A DNA stretch of 64,000 nt from Drosophila pseudoobscura (Eukaryota > Arthropoda > Insecta > Diptera > Drosophilidae). Shown here piece after piece: positions 34,041 through 45,245 of this stretch (the stretch's first letter is position 1; each line of letters opens with the position of its first letter). The DNA lies in NCBI RefSeq assembly GCF_009870125.1, contig NC_046681.1:21961001-22025000 (forward strand), read 5' to 3'. Below the pieces are notes generated by a model. The model worked only from the letters and a program-made list of their open reading frames with translations. It did not search any database and was not told the DNA's origin. The translations under genes and the position numbers were made by a program.

Positions 34041-37000
34041 GGGGATCGAGGGGGTATTCCTTTGGGGTTGGGGGTTGGTAGAAGGAAAAACACTTAGTTT
34101 TTTGGTCTTGAGCGCTTTCTATAAGGTGTAGTGTCCTGATGGTCAATGCAGTGGACTCTATGGGTTTTTTTGGAGAAGATTCAAAAGACCTTTAGGAGGT
34201 GTAAGAAAATATTTAATAATATATTCTATATCCTCAAAGGACCATCTGGAAGGTATCTTCATTAATTTTCCAATAAATGCTGTATATTGTATTTATTTTA
34301 AAAATAAACCAATTCGACGTCGCTTTGTTGGCCATTAATCACCGCATGGTCATTATTCGTCTTTCATTCGGAGCACTTTAGACATATCTCCCGCCCAGAA
34401 AACCTTTTCCAAACCCCAATGGGCCTTTTTTCAAGTCATTTTCGCCTTTTCGATGGCCGGCCTTGTCGTAATTGGTGACACAATCAACCCATCATTTGGC
34501 CACCCATGTTTGCCCTTTCCTTGGCTCGAGCCACCCACAAATATGAAGAACAAACAAACTTGGAGGCCGACCTGAATTCAATTAACAGAAAACCCGAAAA
34601 TGTTTACCAAATTTCAAGAAGCTGCAAATATTTGCAGGGTTTTTCATTAGGGTTTTGGCATTCGAATGCATTTTGCCCAATAAACCGCAAGAGGCTGTAA
34701 TCCACCTCCGGAGAAGGTCACCTGGAGGCCACTCCAGCATGAATTTCGGTATTAATTCAAGGTATTTACTAAGCAATCTCCTAAGCATTTAATTAAGCTG
34801 ATGGCAGGGGTCAAACAGTTGGGAATACAAATTTGTTAATGGAAAAAGTGCACAAAGAACATTTTTTGGCAAAAAAAACCACAGAAGGAAGGAATTTAAT
34901 TGAAGATTTGTTAAGGATTTATGGCTAGAACAACTTTAAAGAGTTGGTAGTGTCCCCCCCCCTCCACTCATCCCCATAAATCAAGCCACTAGAAGCACCG
35001 CTTAAGAGCCTAGTTAACTTTCGAAATTATTTAACAATTTTAATTATTGCCCGAAAATTGAATTTCTTGCAGAAACTTGCACAGAAATCTGTGGATCTGT
35101 GGATACCCTCCCCACCCCGAAATGGAGCCATTAATCATGAAAGTTAAAACGGAATTGCCTAGAAATCGCTTTCCAAGCGAAACTCTTTACATAAATCTTA
35201 ACAAACTTTGGTTTTGGTTTTTGGCCCACAGAAAAACTGTGAAATTATATGCGGCACTTCCTTGTTATTTGGCTTATTATGTCACAGGCAGGGCCAGCGG
35301 GGCGGGGAGCCGACCAACTCAATAGAAAACAATAACTATGTGCCAGCATGTAGGCCAGGCCAGCACTATTTTCATTTGGCCCACAAGAGAGGGGGGGGAA
35401 GCCATCCGGCTGGGGAGGCTCCGACTCCGACTCCGGCTCTGACAACGTTTTCCGTGCTTCATTCTACGGCGGCAGCCAAGCCAGTTAACCGCAATAATTT
35501 ATGCCTTTGAGCCGTGTTTGAGTCAAAGTCTTTTGTGTGTGTTTGTCTGTGCATCTGTGCGTGTGTGTGTGTGTCTGTGTGTGTGTGTGGCAACATAATT
35601 TTGCCTATTAAAGTAAAACACTAACAGCGCTTATCATTACAGGCCCGGCCAAGGCCCAGGATACAAGCAGCAGCACCAACAGGACCAACGCCAACACCGC
35701 AGTAACAACAACGGGGTATAAGGCCAGCTTTTGGTCGAAGTTTTATATACCCTTTCATCCAAAGGAAGCTAAAGGACAGCCACAATTGAAACTTTGTTGA
35801 GGTCATCCCTCAATGGATGGGTTTTTCCAACGATCCTTTTTATTTTTTTTTTGGGGTTTTTTTCACATCAAAGCAGGATCTATACCCTTTGGTAGGGCAT
35901 AACAAACGGCGGCCTGCGACGAGCATCTCCGTTACGTAGCGCATCCTTTCGTCGACGCCATTTTGTTTAGTTTATGCTGTGTCAGTGTGTGCGTGCGCTT
36001 CTGTGTGTGTGTGCTTGTGTACGTGTATGCCGAGGGAGTCTCTTGCTAATGCAAAAAAGCGACTTTTCAGCACAAATTTTTAGCAAAATTAAAATATTTA
36101 TGTTGCCGACGTGCTTAATGCTCGTACTGCTGTTTCGCTCCCCCCCCCCCCTCTTCGCCCCCGCCACCCCCTTGTGTTTAGTTTTTAGAGTGTGTGGATT
36201 TCCGGTTGCCGGTTCCCGGCTGCCGGCTACGTGCGTCGTCTCGTTGGAAGCTGATGACGGGGCAGCACCCTACCTCAAGGAGACACCAACCAGCTTTGCC
36301 GTGTGTCCTGGAATAGGAGAGGCTTCCGAGTCTCTCCCTCCTTTAGGGTATTCCCCATTCGATCTGCAGCATTTGATTGAGTTTTTCTCTTCCTGTTTTT
36401 ATGTCCCGCCCACAAAGGCATTGCCCTGGATTGACTTCCTGCCTGAACCGCACTTCTTGTGCAGCCAAAGACGACAACGCCACATTGCCTGCCACTTAAT
36501 GTTCGCGCTTCAGCATGGTGGATGCCATGGGGCATGCCGCAGACAGCCATATTAAAAACAATATATATTTTGGCCCACACTTATGGCCCCTTTCGATGGC
36601 CCTTAACAATTCACATATCAGGCTGAACTTTGATTTACATTCCGGCCTAATTGGATGCACTTTTCGGACTGGAGTTGTGTCCTTAAAGTGTCATTAGTGG
36701 AAGATGTCGAAGGCGGCACCAAAGACCAGAACAAAAAGTAAATTAAAGCAAACTCCTTGGGCGTCCGAGTATTCTCCAGATATTTATTTTCGCTTTGCTT
36801 TTCACCATTTTTTTTTTACTTCTGCCTTCTGCATTTTTCCCATTTTCCATTTCCCATCTGTTTCTTGTTAAAAACGCTAGAAATTTATGACTATTTTGGG
36901 ACTTGCCGCAGCTTGCGGCTGAAATGCTCTCAGATTTTTCTGCCTCTGCCTCTGCCACTGCCTTTTTGCGGCTTGTGCTGTGCCATTTTCCCTGTGTTCC

Positions 37001-37519
37001 GGATCCGGCTCCATCCCATCCATTGTCACGGCTTGTGGTCACGGGGTTTAAAGTTTAAACAATTGCAGATTTGCCTTTTAATTGTCGCCAAAGTGTTGCC
37101 ACTGCCTATAGAGGGTTGCACGATTTTTTTGCAGATGGATATTCGTTCGGGTCAGAGGAGAAGCCCTGAGGTACTACCAAAGGTTCTTACCACCATGTCC
37201 TTAGAAATATTTTTAAAAGTAGAACGAATTTAAATAAACTCGAATTGAATGCCCAAATATATCCTATATTCTTCAAAAGATCTTCAAAAATATCCTAAAA
37301 ACTTCATAAGCCCGCTTGTCCACACCAAAGATCGTTTTGAGATTATTAACCAACAATTTTGGAATATTTTTAGAGGTACTTAATTTTTGCATTCAAATAT
37401 ATGTACATAAGCCCGAAATATAAGCTTTAAACGTAATAAACTAAATTTATTTATCGATCATTTTCACTTGGGTGGTGTAATATAATATAATATAATATAA
37501 TTTCTCTCGTCTCTTTGCT
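34041..37519. other. Non-coding region
   Basis: No supported gene. It contains GT-rich stretches (35,530-35,590; 35,985-36,030), a poly-C run near 36,140 and AT-rich sequence to the edge of the inverted repeat. Confidence 0.6.
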
Positions 37520-38926
37520 CACTTACCCATATTCTTTCTCTTCTTTTCTCGTATTCTCGATTCAGAAGATTCTGAGGAGGGACACCGCACGACGACTTCG
37601 AAGTTACGAAAAAACCGCACCGAAACCGCAAACAAAACGCGCAAAACGATTTCCCATAAGAGCGAACACATTTTAGGCATATTAATTTCAGGTGAGGCGA
37701 GGGCGGAAGTTCGTGTAAACACACTAAGCAAGAGAGAGTCAGATCAGCACCATTGGGTGCGCCTCACCCTCTCATGAACTTCACTTGGAATGAGAGCGCT
37801 CGTTCCTTTTTGATTCTCTTCTTCACTGCCTCCCAATACTACTCTCCAGTAATGGGAGTGGGAAAGGGACAAGACTTGACGAATTTTTCGGTAAGTTTAC
37901 AAACACGCACACACACACAGATTGCTGGAACTCACGCGATCAAACGAAAAAAAGCGAGACAACGAAATAATTAAACATTTTAGATATTTACACATGAAAA
38001 AAATTTATTTATGCCAAATAATAATTTTTCTATATACATATGTATATGTAAATATTAGATGAAACACATATACATACATATATTACAGATTGATGCACTT
38101 TTCCTTCGACGAGCTGCATTTGTGCCGCCATTTTGCCCTTTTCTTCGCCTCCGCTCTTGGCAAACACACATTTTCTTGCATTAAAACAATTTTCTTGCAC
38201 TTATTTTTAATAAATTGCACTAAACTTCACTTAACACACCTGCTCGACATTTTACCCGATGGATTTTCACCATTTTTCCGATTTTCATTGAATAAAACAC
38301 GGAGCTGACTTGCCAACGCCCGCTTGGGCCGGCTGAAAAAGTTTGAGTGAGAGCAACGCAAGTCCGCTCATTCTTTGATCTCCTGCTCCTCTTCCTATTT
38401 GCTCTCTCTGCCACGCACAATTCCGGTACTTTTGCGAAAACGAAAAATGAAACGAAGAATGCGGGAAAAAACGGATATTTAACACAATTTTTATTTTTTT
38501 TACGCATGAAAAAAATGATATTCGCGAAAATTATATGTTTATGTAGGTATACATCAAAAGAATACACATATTTCACACATTGCTGCACTTTTCCTTTGTG
38601 GATCTGCATTTTTTTCGCCATTTTGCCTTTTTTGGCCACCGCCCTTGACCACACACATTTTTCTCCGTTAAAACACATTTTCTTGCACTAAAACACTTGT
38701 TTTTTACACCAAACTTCACTCAACTCGCGCGCGACATTTTACCCGTTGGATTTTTCATAATTTTCCCGATTTTCAGGGAATAAAACGCGGAGCTGACTTG
38801 CAAACGCCCGCTTCGGCCGGCTGAAAAAATTGGAGTGAGAACGGTGCAAATGCGTTCATTCTTTGATCTTCTACTCCTCTTCCTATTTGCTCTCTCACCC
38901 ACGCTCTCTCGGGTATTTCTGCTCAT
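37520..38926 (+). repeat. Left arm of the inverted repeat
   Basis: From the outer edge inward the arm holds a pyrimidine-rich stretch ending in a splice-acceptor-like GATTCAG (about 37,565) and a short basic frame. An AGTCAGATCAGCACC block, a GT/CA microsatellite and AT-rich sequence follow. Two copies of the unit with GCCATTTTGCC and CTCCTCTTCCTATTTGCTCTCT lie at the inner end. Confidence 0.85.
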
Positions 38927-39180
38927 AAAGAAATTATGCAAGGTGGTCGGTCCGCCAACTCTCTCTCGAGTTTATTTCACGCTCAGCGCTACTGAGAGTG
39001 CTTTGAAGCCATGTTCGGTGAGCGAGAGATGAACAAATGGCCAAATGACTACCTTGTGTAATTTCATCATGCTCCTTGTCGTTTTCCTCTGCTACTGCAA
39101 AGAGAGATCAAAAGAGTGTGGGAGTGAGAAGCAGAGACTGGTGAGAGAGTTACAGTGCGCGGTGTAGGTGCATCGCAAGG

Positions 39181-39262
39181 TGAAATTACTTAGTTAAACT
39201 ATATTAATTGATCTCTCTTTGTGAAAATACTTAGTTTAATTAAATTAATTGATCTCTCTTTT
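39181..39262. repeat. 41-bp direct duplication in the spacer
   Basis: TACTTAGTTAAACTATATTAATTGATCTCTC is repeated in slightly changed form as TACTTAGTTTAATTAAATTAATTGATCTCTC within the spacer of the inverted repeat. It is written here as landmarks only; the two copies differ at a few positions. Confidence 0.7.
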
Positions 39263-39293
39263 CAGTAGCAGAAGATAAAGACAAGGAGTAAAG

Positions 39294-40731
39294 ATGAGCA
39301 TAAGCAAAAGCACTCGTGAGAGCATGCGAGAGAGGGCAAATAGGAAGAGCAGCAGGAGAGCATAGAATGAACGTCTTTGCGTCGCTTTCACTCAAATTTT
39401 TTCACCGGGCCAAGCGGGCGTTTGCAAGTCCGCTCCGCGTTCAAATCCGTGAAAACCCGGAAAATGGTGAAAAACCCATCAAGTAAAATGTCGCGCGGGA
39501 GTGTAGTGAAGTTTGGTGTAAAAAACAAGTGTTTTAGTGCAAGAAAATGTGTTTTTTGGTGCAAAATAATGTGTTTGGTCAAGGGAGGGGGCAAAACAAG
39601 GCAAAATGGCGACACAAATGCACCACAACGAAGGAAAAGTGTAGCAAAGTGTAATATACATATGTATACATATGCAAATGTGTTTCATATATATTATATG
39701 GAGAAAACATATGAATTAATTGGCATACATTTTTTTCATGTGTAAAAGCAAAAATTAGTTGTCTTTCCATTGATTCCCATTTTTTCGTTTCGTTTTCGCA
39801 AAAGTACCGGAATAGTGCGTGGGAGAGAGAGCAAATAGGAAGAGAAGCAGGAGATCAAATAATGAGCGGACTTGCGTTGCTCTCGCTCAAATTTTTTTAG
39901 CCGGCCCAAGCGGGCGTTGGCAAGTAGCTCCGCGTTTTATTCCCTGAAAATCGGGAAAATGGAGAAAAAACCAACGGGAAAAATGTCGAGCAGGTGTGTG
40001 AAGTGAAGTTTAGTGCAATTTATTAAAAATAAATGCAAAAAAATGTTTTAATGCAAGAAAATGTGTGTTTGCCAAGAGCGGAGGCGAAGAAAAAGGCAAA
40101 ATGGCGGCACAAATGCAGCTCGTCGAAGGAAAATTGCATCAATCTGTAATACATATGTGTATATGTGTACATGTATATGTGTTTCATCTAATATTTACAT
40201 ATACATATGTATATAGAAAAATTATTATTTGGCATAAATCCTTTTTGTTCATGTGTAAATATCTAAAATGTTTAATTTTTTCGTTGTCTCGCTTTTTTTT
40301 CCTTTCATCGCGTGAGTTCCAGCAATGTGTGTGTGTGTGTGTGTGTGTTTGTAAACTTACCGAAAAATTCGTCAAGTCTTGTCCCTTTCCCACTCCCATT
40401 ACTGGTGAGTCGTGGGAGGCAGTGAAGAAGAGAATCAAAAAGGAACGAGCGCTCTCATTCCAAGTGAAGTTCATGACAGGGTGAGGCGCACCCAATGGTG
40501 CTGATCTGACTCTCTCTTGCTTAGTGTGTTTACACGAACTTCCGCCCCCTGCCTCACCTGAAATTAATATGCCTAAAATGTGTGCGCTCTTATTGGAAAT
40601 CGTATTGCGCGTTTCGTCTGCGGTTTCGGTGCGGTTTTTTCGTAACTTCGAAGTCGCGTGCGGTGTCCCTCTTCGTCAGAATCTTCTGAATCGAGAATAT
40701 TAGATAAGAAGAGAAAGAATATGGGTAAGTG
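39294..40731 (-). repeat. Right arm of the inverted repeat
   Basis: Reverse complement of the left arm, with about the same length (1,438 against 1,407 bases). Inner edge words ATGAGCA and GGCAAATAGGAAGAG match their complements in the left arm. Divergence is visible by eye, so the structure is not a very recent event. Confidence 0.85.
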
Positions 40732-41138
40732 AAAAAAGGGGATGTTTTATCCAATACAACATTACAGCGCATTAATATAACTATTTTCACCATGGTGCAG
40801 CGTATTCGATTTGATAACTAAATAATACCATTAAGGGGGACCAACTGATTCTTGCATTTAATTTTTAGCCCTATGTCTAATATATACCCATACCAAAACC
40901 AAAAACAAAGGAGATCTGCCATATATATTTCTTGTCGTGATTCGATATGACGAATATGTTCGAGAAAATGGCATCCAATCATATAACTAATATTTTTATA
41001 AACCAATTTAATGGATAAGCCATTAATATTCCCACCTTTCTCCACCTAATCTCGATGGAAAACCCTTTCAAAATTATTATTCGACCACTTTAAACCTCCC
41101 CAAAGATGTGTTCGACTTGTCTCCATTAAGAAGTCTCC

Positions 41139-41140
<2 letters not shown>

Positions 41141-41174
<34 letters not shown>
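41141..41174. repeat. (GA)n microsatellite
   Basis: A pure GA dinucleotide run, a potential GAGA-factor target. Confidence 0.95.
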
Positions 41175-41176
<2 letters not shown>

Positions 41177-42025
41177 AACTTATTCCGCAACTATTCTTCC
41201 CAATTTCTCACTCGACTGCATTTGATTTCATTTCATTTCTCAGGCCAGCCATGACAGATGGCAAATAAGTTGCTCATACGCTGTGCGGCAGACACCACAA
41301 GTGGCGGGATGGGAAGCCCCAAGAAATTCAATTCCATGACAAATGAACTGCAAAACAGATGTCCATCTGTTCGACTCCGACTGCAGCTTCAGAAAATAGT
41401 TAAAATATTCAAACTCTGGCCAAAAAGGGAACCCAACTAAATTCGAATGTGACTTTTGGTGCTTTGTTCTGCTTTCCTTTCTTTTTTTTTGGTCTATAGG
41501 ACTTAAATTTAAACAACTAAAAGCGTACAGCCGCTCGCTATCTCTGAGGGAGGGAAAATATTGGAAAAGCTGCAGAGGAATTCGGAAAAACGAAACGGAA
41601 ACAAAACAAACTAAAATCCCACAAAAACCGAAACCGACTGTGGATGTGGATGTGGATGGGGCTGTGGATGGGGGCTGTGGATGGGGGCTGTGGATGCGGG
41701 TGATGGAGTGTGTTTGTGTCGACGAGACTGCGGCCGCATTTCGCACAAATATTGACACATGCGATGTGGGAGGTAGGAGGTGGGCTGGGTTAGAGGATGC
41801 ATCGCCACTCCGTAAAGCCATCCATACCCCTGCCAAATCGAAACCAAACCTGTCCTGTCGTGTCCCGTCCTGGCCATTAGATGATTTATAGGTCAGAGAT
41901 GCCGATGCCGGAGTAAAAACGGAAAACAAAAGCGAAACCGAAACCGAATCGCAATCGAAGACCAGCAACAGCGATTGAAAGGGCAAAGGTCTCGCCCAAA
42001 GAAAGGGCCGCGGCTCTACATTTAT

Positions 42026-42069
42026 ACCCGATGGCGCACACTGTACCAGGAAGAGAGTACAAATCGGGG
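42026..42069. repeat. Dispersed 45-bp repeat, copy 2
   Basis: CCCGATGGCGCACACTG followed by TACCAGGAAGAGA; see the copy at 32508. Similarity fades on both sides within a few bases. Confidence 0.6.
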
Positions 42070-43398
42070 AATCGATCCCTGAAGATGGATAAAGTGAGTT
42101 TCCACTGTGTTTTAAGTGGTTTTTGGTGCGAGTATTTATCCATTTTTGTATGCTGTTTGCCCTTTGCCCTTTGGGTATTGACCACGAACACGAATATACC
42201 CCTTATACCCTTTTTGAGCATCGTGTATAAAAAGAAAAGCGAATTGAAATGGACACTTTATGGACATGCAGCTGCCTGCCCGCTGGCCGCCTTCGTCTCA
42301 TGTAATTAACAAAAATTTCTCTAATGAAAAATACTCGGATACTCGGGTACTCTCTGGGCCACACACGTGGATTGTATTGACAGGAGCCCAGGTAGCCCAC
42401 TCGGACGCCAGGACATGGGTTCGGGGATGGCACTTGCATTGTTGTGCGCTTTTCCATTGTTGATTAATAATTCACTCGATGCTGGGACAATGGAGTGGAT
42501 CGATTGGGGTCATGGCCTGCCTGGATTCTGCTTGGATCTGACCCAACAGCAGGACATGGCATTGTAGGGGGGCCTAAAAGCCGTTGGCTTTGTTTTAGTT
42601 GGGGTTTTAATAAAATTTATTTATTAATTTGCTGCGATTGAAATGGTTTTTGGATTATTAATAAACAAGTAGCATACAACAATTCCCATTTAAACATTAA
42701 ACTATGCGACAAAAGTTTTTGCTTAGCTAAATCTCATTCTCATAGCCCCTCCCTATTCCCTTGTCGTGTGTGCTCCTCCCCCGTATATCCTTCGTATATT
42801 AACTATTCATAACTTTGTGAATTCAATTTTAGCAGCATTTTCTCCGCCCCCAATCAGGCAATTCCCCAGGCAAGGGCTCCTGGCTCCCGACTCCCAGACA
42901 GGGCAACACTTTAAAATGTCATATGTAGGTAATGTTCGGGCAAACTTTATACGATCGACGCTTGGGAAACTTGGGAGCACGGGAGCACAGGAGTTGGGTG
43001 GTGGGGGGGAGGAGGGGGGCCTGACCACCGCAGGATACTGTTGGCAGGTGTTGGCAGGACACACATAAATTCAAATTTGTAACACAACTTGTTTCAGCAA
43101 AAGAAACCGACAAAAAATGGGAATTGAAATTAAAAAAATTTGTGCTGCTGTTTGCTGGAATTATAAAGGGGGCGGGCGGTAGGAGGGGGCGGCCACCCAC
43201 ATCAGGCATTTGTCGTGTCCTGTTCTGGCATTTGCCTTTCACTCCATCTGCAGCTGCAGCCACATCTGTGTTTGGCCATGTCCTTGGTGGGTCCTGTCCA
43301 GCTTCCACTCCAGCTGTTTGTTCCATTGTTGTATGAATATTCGTGTTGGACTCGCTCGTTTATTTGCTCGCATTACAATTACCAAAGGACCAAAAGGA

Positions 43399-43560
43399 CA
43401 CACGTACACGTACACGTACACGTACGCAATTTGTTTGCACACCTCCTCCTGCTCCTCCTGCTCCTGCCCCTCCTCCTGCTCCTGCTCCTGCTGCCCTGCT
43501 CCTGCCCCTGCTCCTGCCCTTGCCCCCGCTCCTGCTGCCCCTGCTTCTGTCCAAGGACCA
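43399..43560. repeat. (ACACGT)n and CTCCTG-rich simple sequence
   Basis: A short run of ACACGT hexamers is followed after about 15 bases by a 120-base tract of CTCCTG/CTGCCC words that opens frames in several phases. Confidence 0.85.
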
Positions 43561-44934
43561 AGGACTGACGAATAGTAGTGTTAGTTTTCCCAGTTACACA
43601 AACAAATTAATTTCCAGCCAGACACTCGAAATGTTTAGAGCATTCAGCAATGTTTGTAATTGAATATTGTTCGGGGGCGAGCGCACACACTGGAATGCCA
43701 TTGCTGGTCGCCCCACTGGCGGGTTCAAATTATGCAAAACTAATTATGATTATAGCAGCGCATTATAGTAGATGCCAGAAGTCAGACCGACAAGAATCGA
43801 GGCCGGAATGTCGCATTCGCTGGAGAATTAACCAGCATTTTATTGCGAAATTCACCAAATACGGCCGTGTAAATATTTAAATGGTGATTGGTGATTGATA
43901 GATGACAATGCGTGGCGGTGATTGGGTGATTAGGGATCTATAAATTAGTTTTTAGGTAATTGAAATATTTCAATTTATAAATTATAGGCACTACAATTTC
44001 TTTGGGATTTATTTCGGGGATTGGGGATACTTTTCCGCACTATTTCAAGTGTCTGTTTGCTCTCCTCCGCCCATATCTAATTTATCAGAATTATTTCTTA
44101 AGGGTGAACATCTCCGATTCCCAGTTCTGGGCTCATATCTGGGCATGGCCTGGTTTAGGTTATTCAAGTGCTGCCCTGCATATTAAAAAATCTATTTAGC
44201 TTATAAAATCATTAGTTATCAATCTTCGAATGTTTGTTTATTTTTTGGCAATTTTTAAACATTTTTTTTAAACCTTTTTCGGCCTTTCTTTTCACCAAAT
44301 ATATAAACAGCACATAGAAAACACATATCCCCTTTTTTTAGTATTTATTTAACAAACAAAAGTGCCTTTAAAACCAATACCAATTAGACGGATTAAACAA
44401 TTAAAACAAATGTAAAATTAACTAAACAACAAGCCCACAAATTATTATTTGTAGAGCTCTAAAAAACCTGCCAAAACTTCCACAAACACGCTGATATTTC
44501 CGCATAAAAAAACATGTTTTTCATTTGGTGCTTACCAGGACATTTTTATTTATTTGCCAGCGGAAGTTTTGAAGCGCCGCCGCCAGTGTACAGGATATTA
44601 AAAGGACACGTAGTCAGGCATGTAAAGTGCCAGCGGCATCAGCGCCTCCACAGTCCCGGCGGAGTCACATATGGAGGCTGTCGTCGAGGTTTTTGTCTCT
44701 CAGTGTGCCCTGCCGCAGGGTATTTCGAAATGGGCTGAAGGTTTGCCATATATTTAGGAGTGTCCTTTGAAATTTGGGCATGGAAATGATCAGGAAGGGA
44801 CTGCTAAAATGAATAGTGATATTTTTGGGATATTTAATACAATTTGGGAGGCCATAATTATGTGGAAGGAAGATACCATCTACCATTTGCACATTTTTTT
44901 AAAAATAATAATGAAAATTAATTGTTATTGGTAG

Positions 44935-45245
44935 ATATACATATTTAATGATAATATTTATTATTTTATTATATTATATTATATAATAAAATAAAATAAT
45001 AAATAATATAATATAATATAATATTTAATAATATAAATTGAATATGTATTTATTATATGATTTTAATATAAATAATAATTAAAAATAAAATAGTTAAATA
45101 TAATTTTCATATAAATAAAATTTAATAATAAAATTATTAATAATAATAGAATATTATTTTATATTATATTATATTATTATTATTATTATTAATCAAATTC
45201 GTATAATATAATAATTAAATGTTTTTTTATATTTCTTTATATATA
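44935..45245. repeat. AT-rich low-complexity block
   Basis: Almost only A and T, with TAATAATA and ATAATATA words. Confidence 0.9.

Larger units (their letters stand above)
37520..40731. mobile_element. Large inverted repeat: foldback-type element or hairpin-RNA locus
   Basis: The left arm 37520-38926 and right arm 39294-40731 are reverse complements over about 1.4 kb, with scattered substitutions and small indels. They are separated by a 367-base spacer. Examples are CACTTACCCATATTC at the left edge against GAATATGGGTAAGTG at the right edge, and AGCACCATTGGGTGCG near 37,745 against CGCACCCAATGGTGCT near 40,488. Each arm itself contains two diverged direct copies of a unit of about 480 bases (left about 38,085-38,405 and 38,565-38,895). 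No transposase frame is visible. Long, internally repetitive inverted ends are typical of foldback/Galileo-type DNA transposons, but I could not find clear terminal motifs or a target-site duplication. The alternative is a hairpin-RNA locus whose transcript folds into dsRNA. Confidence 0.75.

Noticed and set aside
41240-41986. Minus-strand 248-codon frame
   Set aside because: It crosses a TGTGGA simple repeat and low-complexity sequence, has no domain or family resemblance and no promoter or polyadenylation context.
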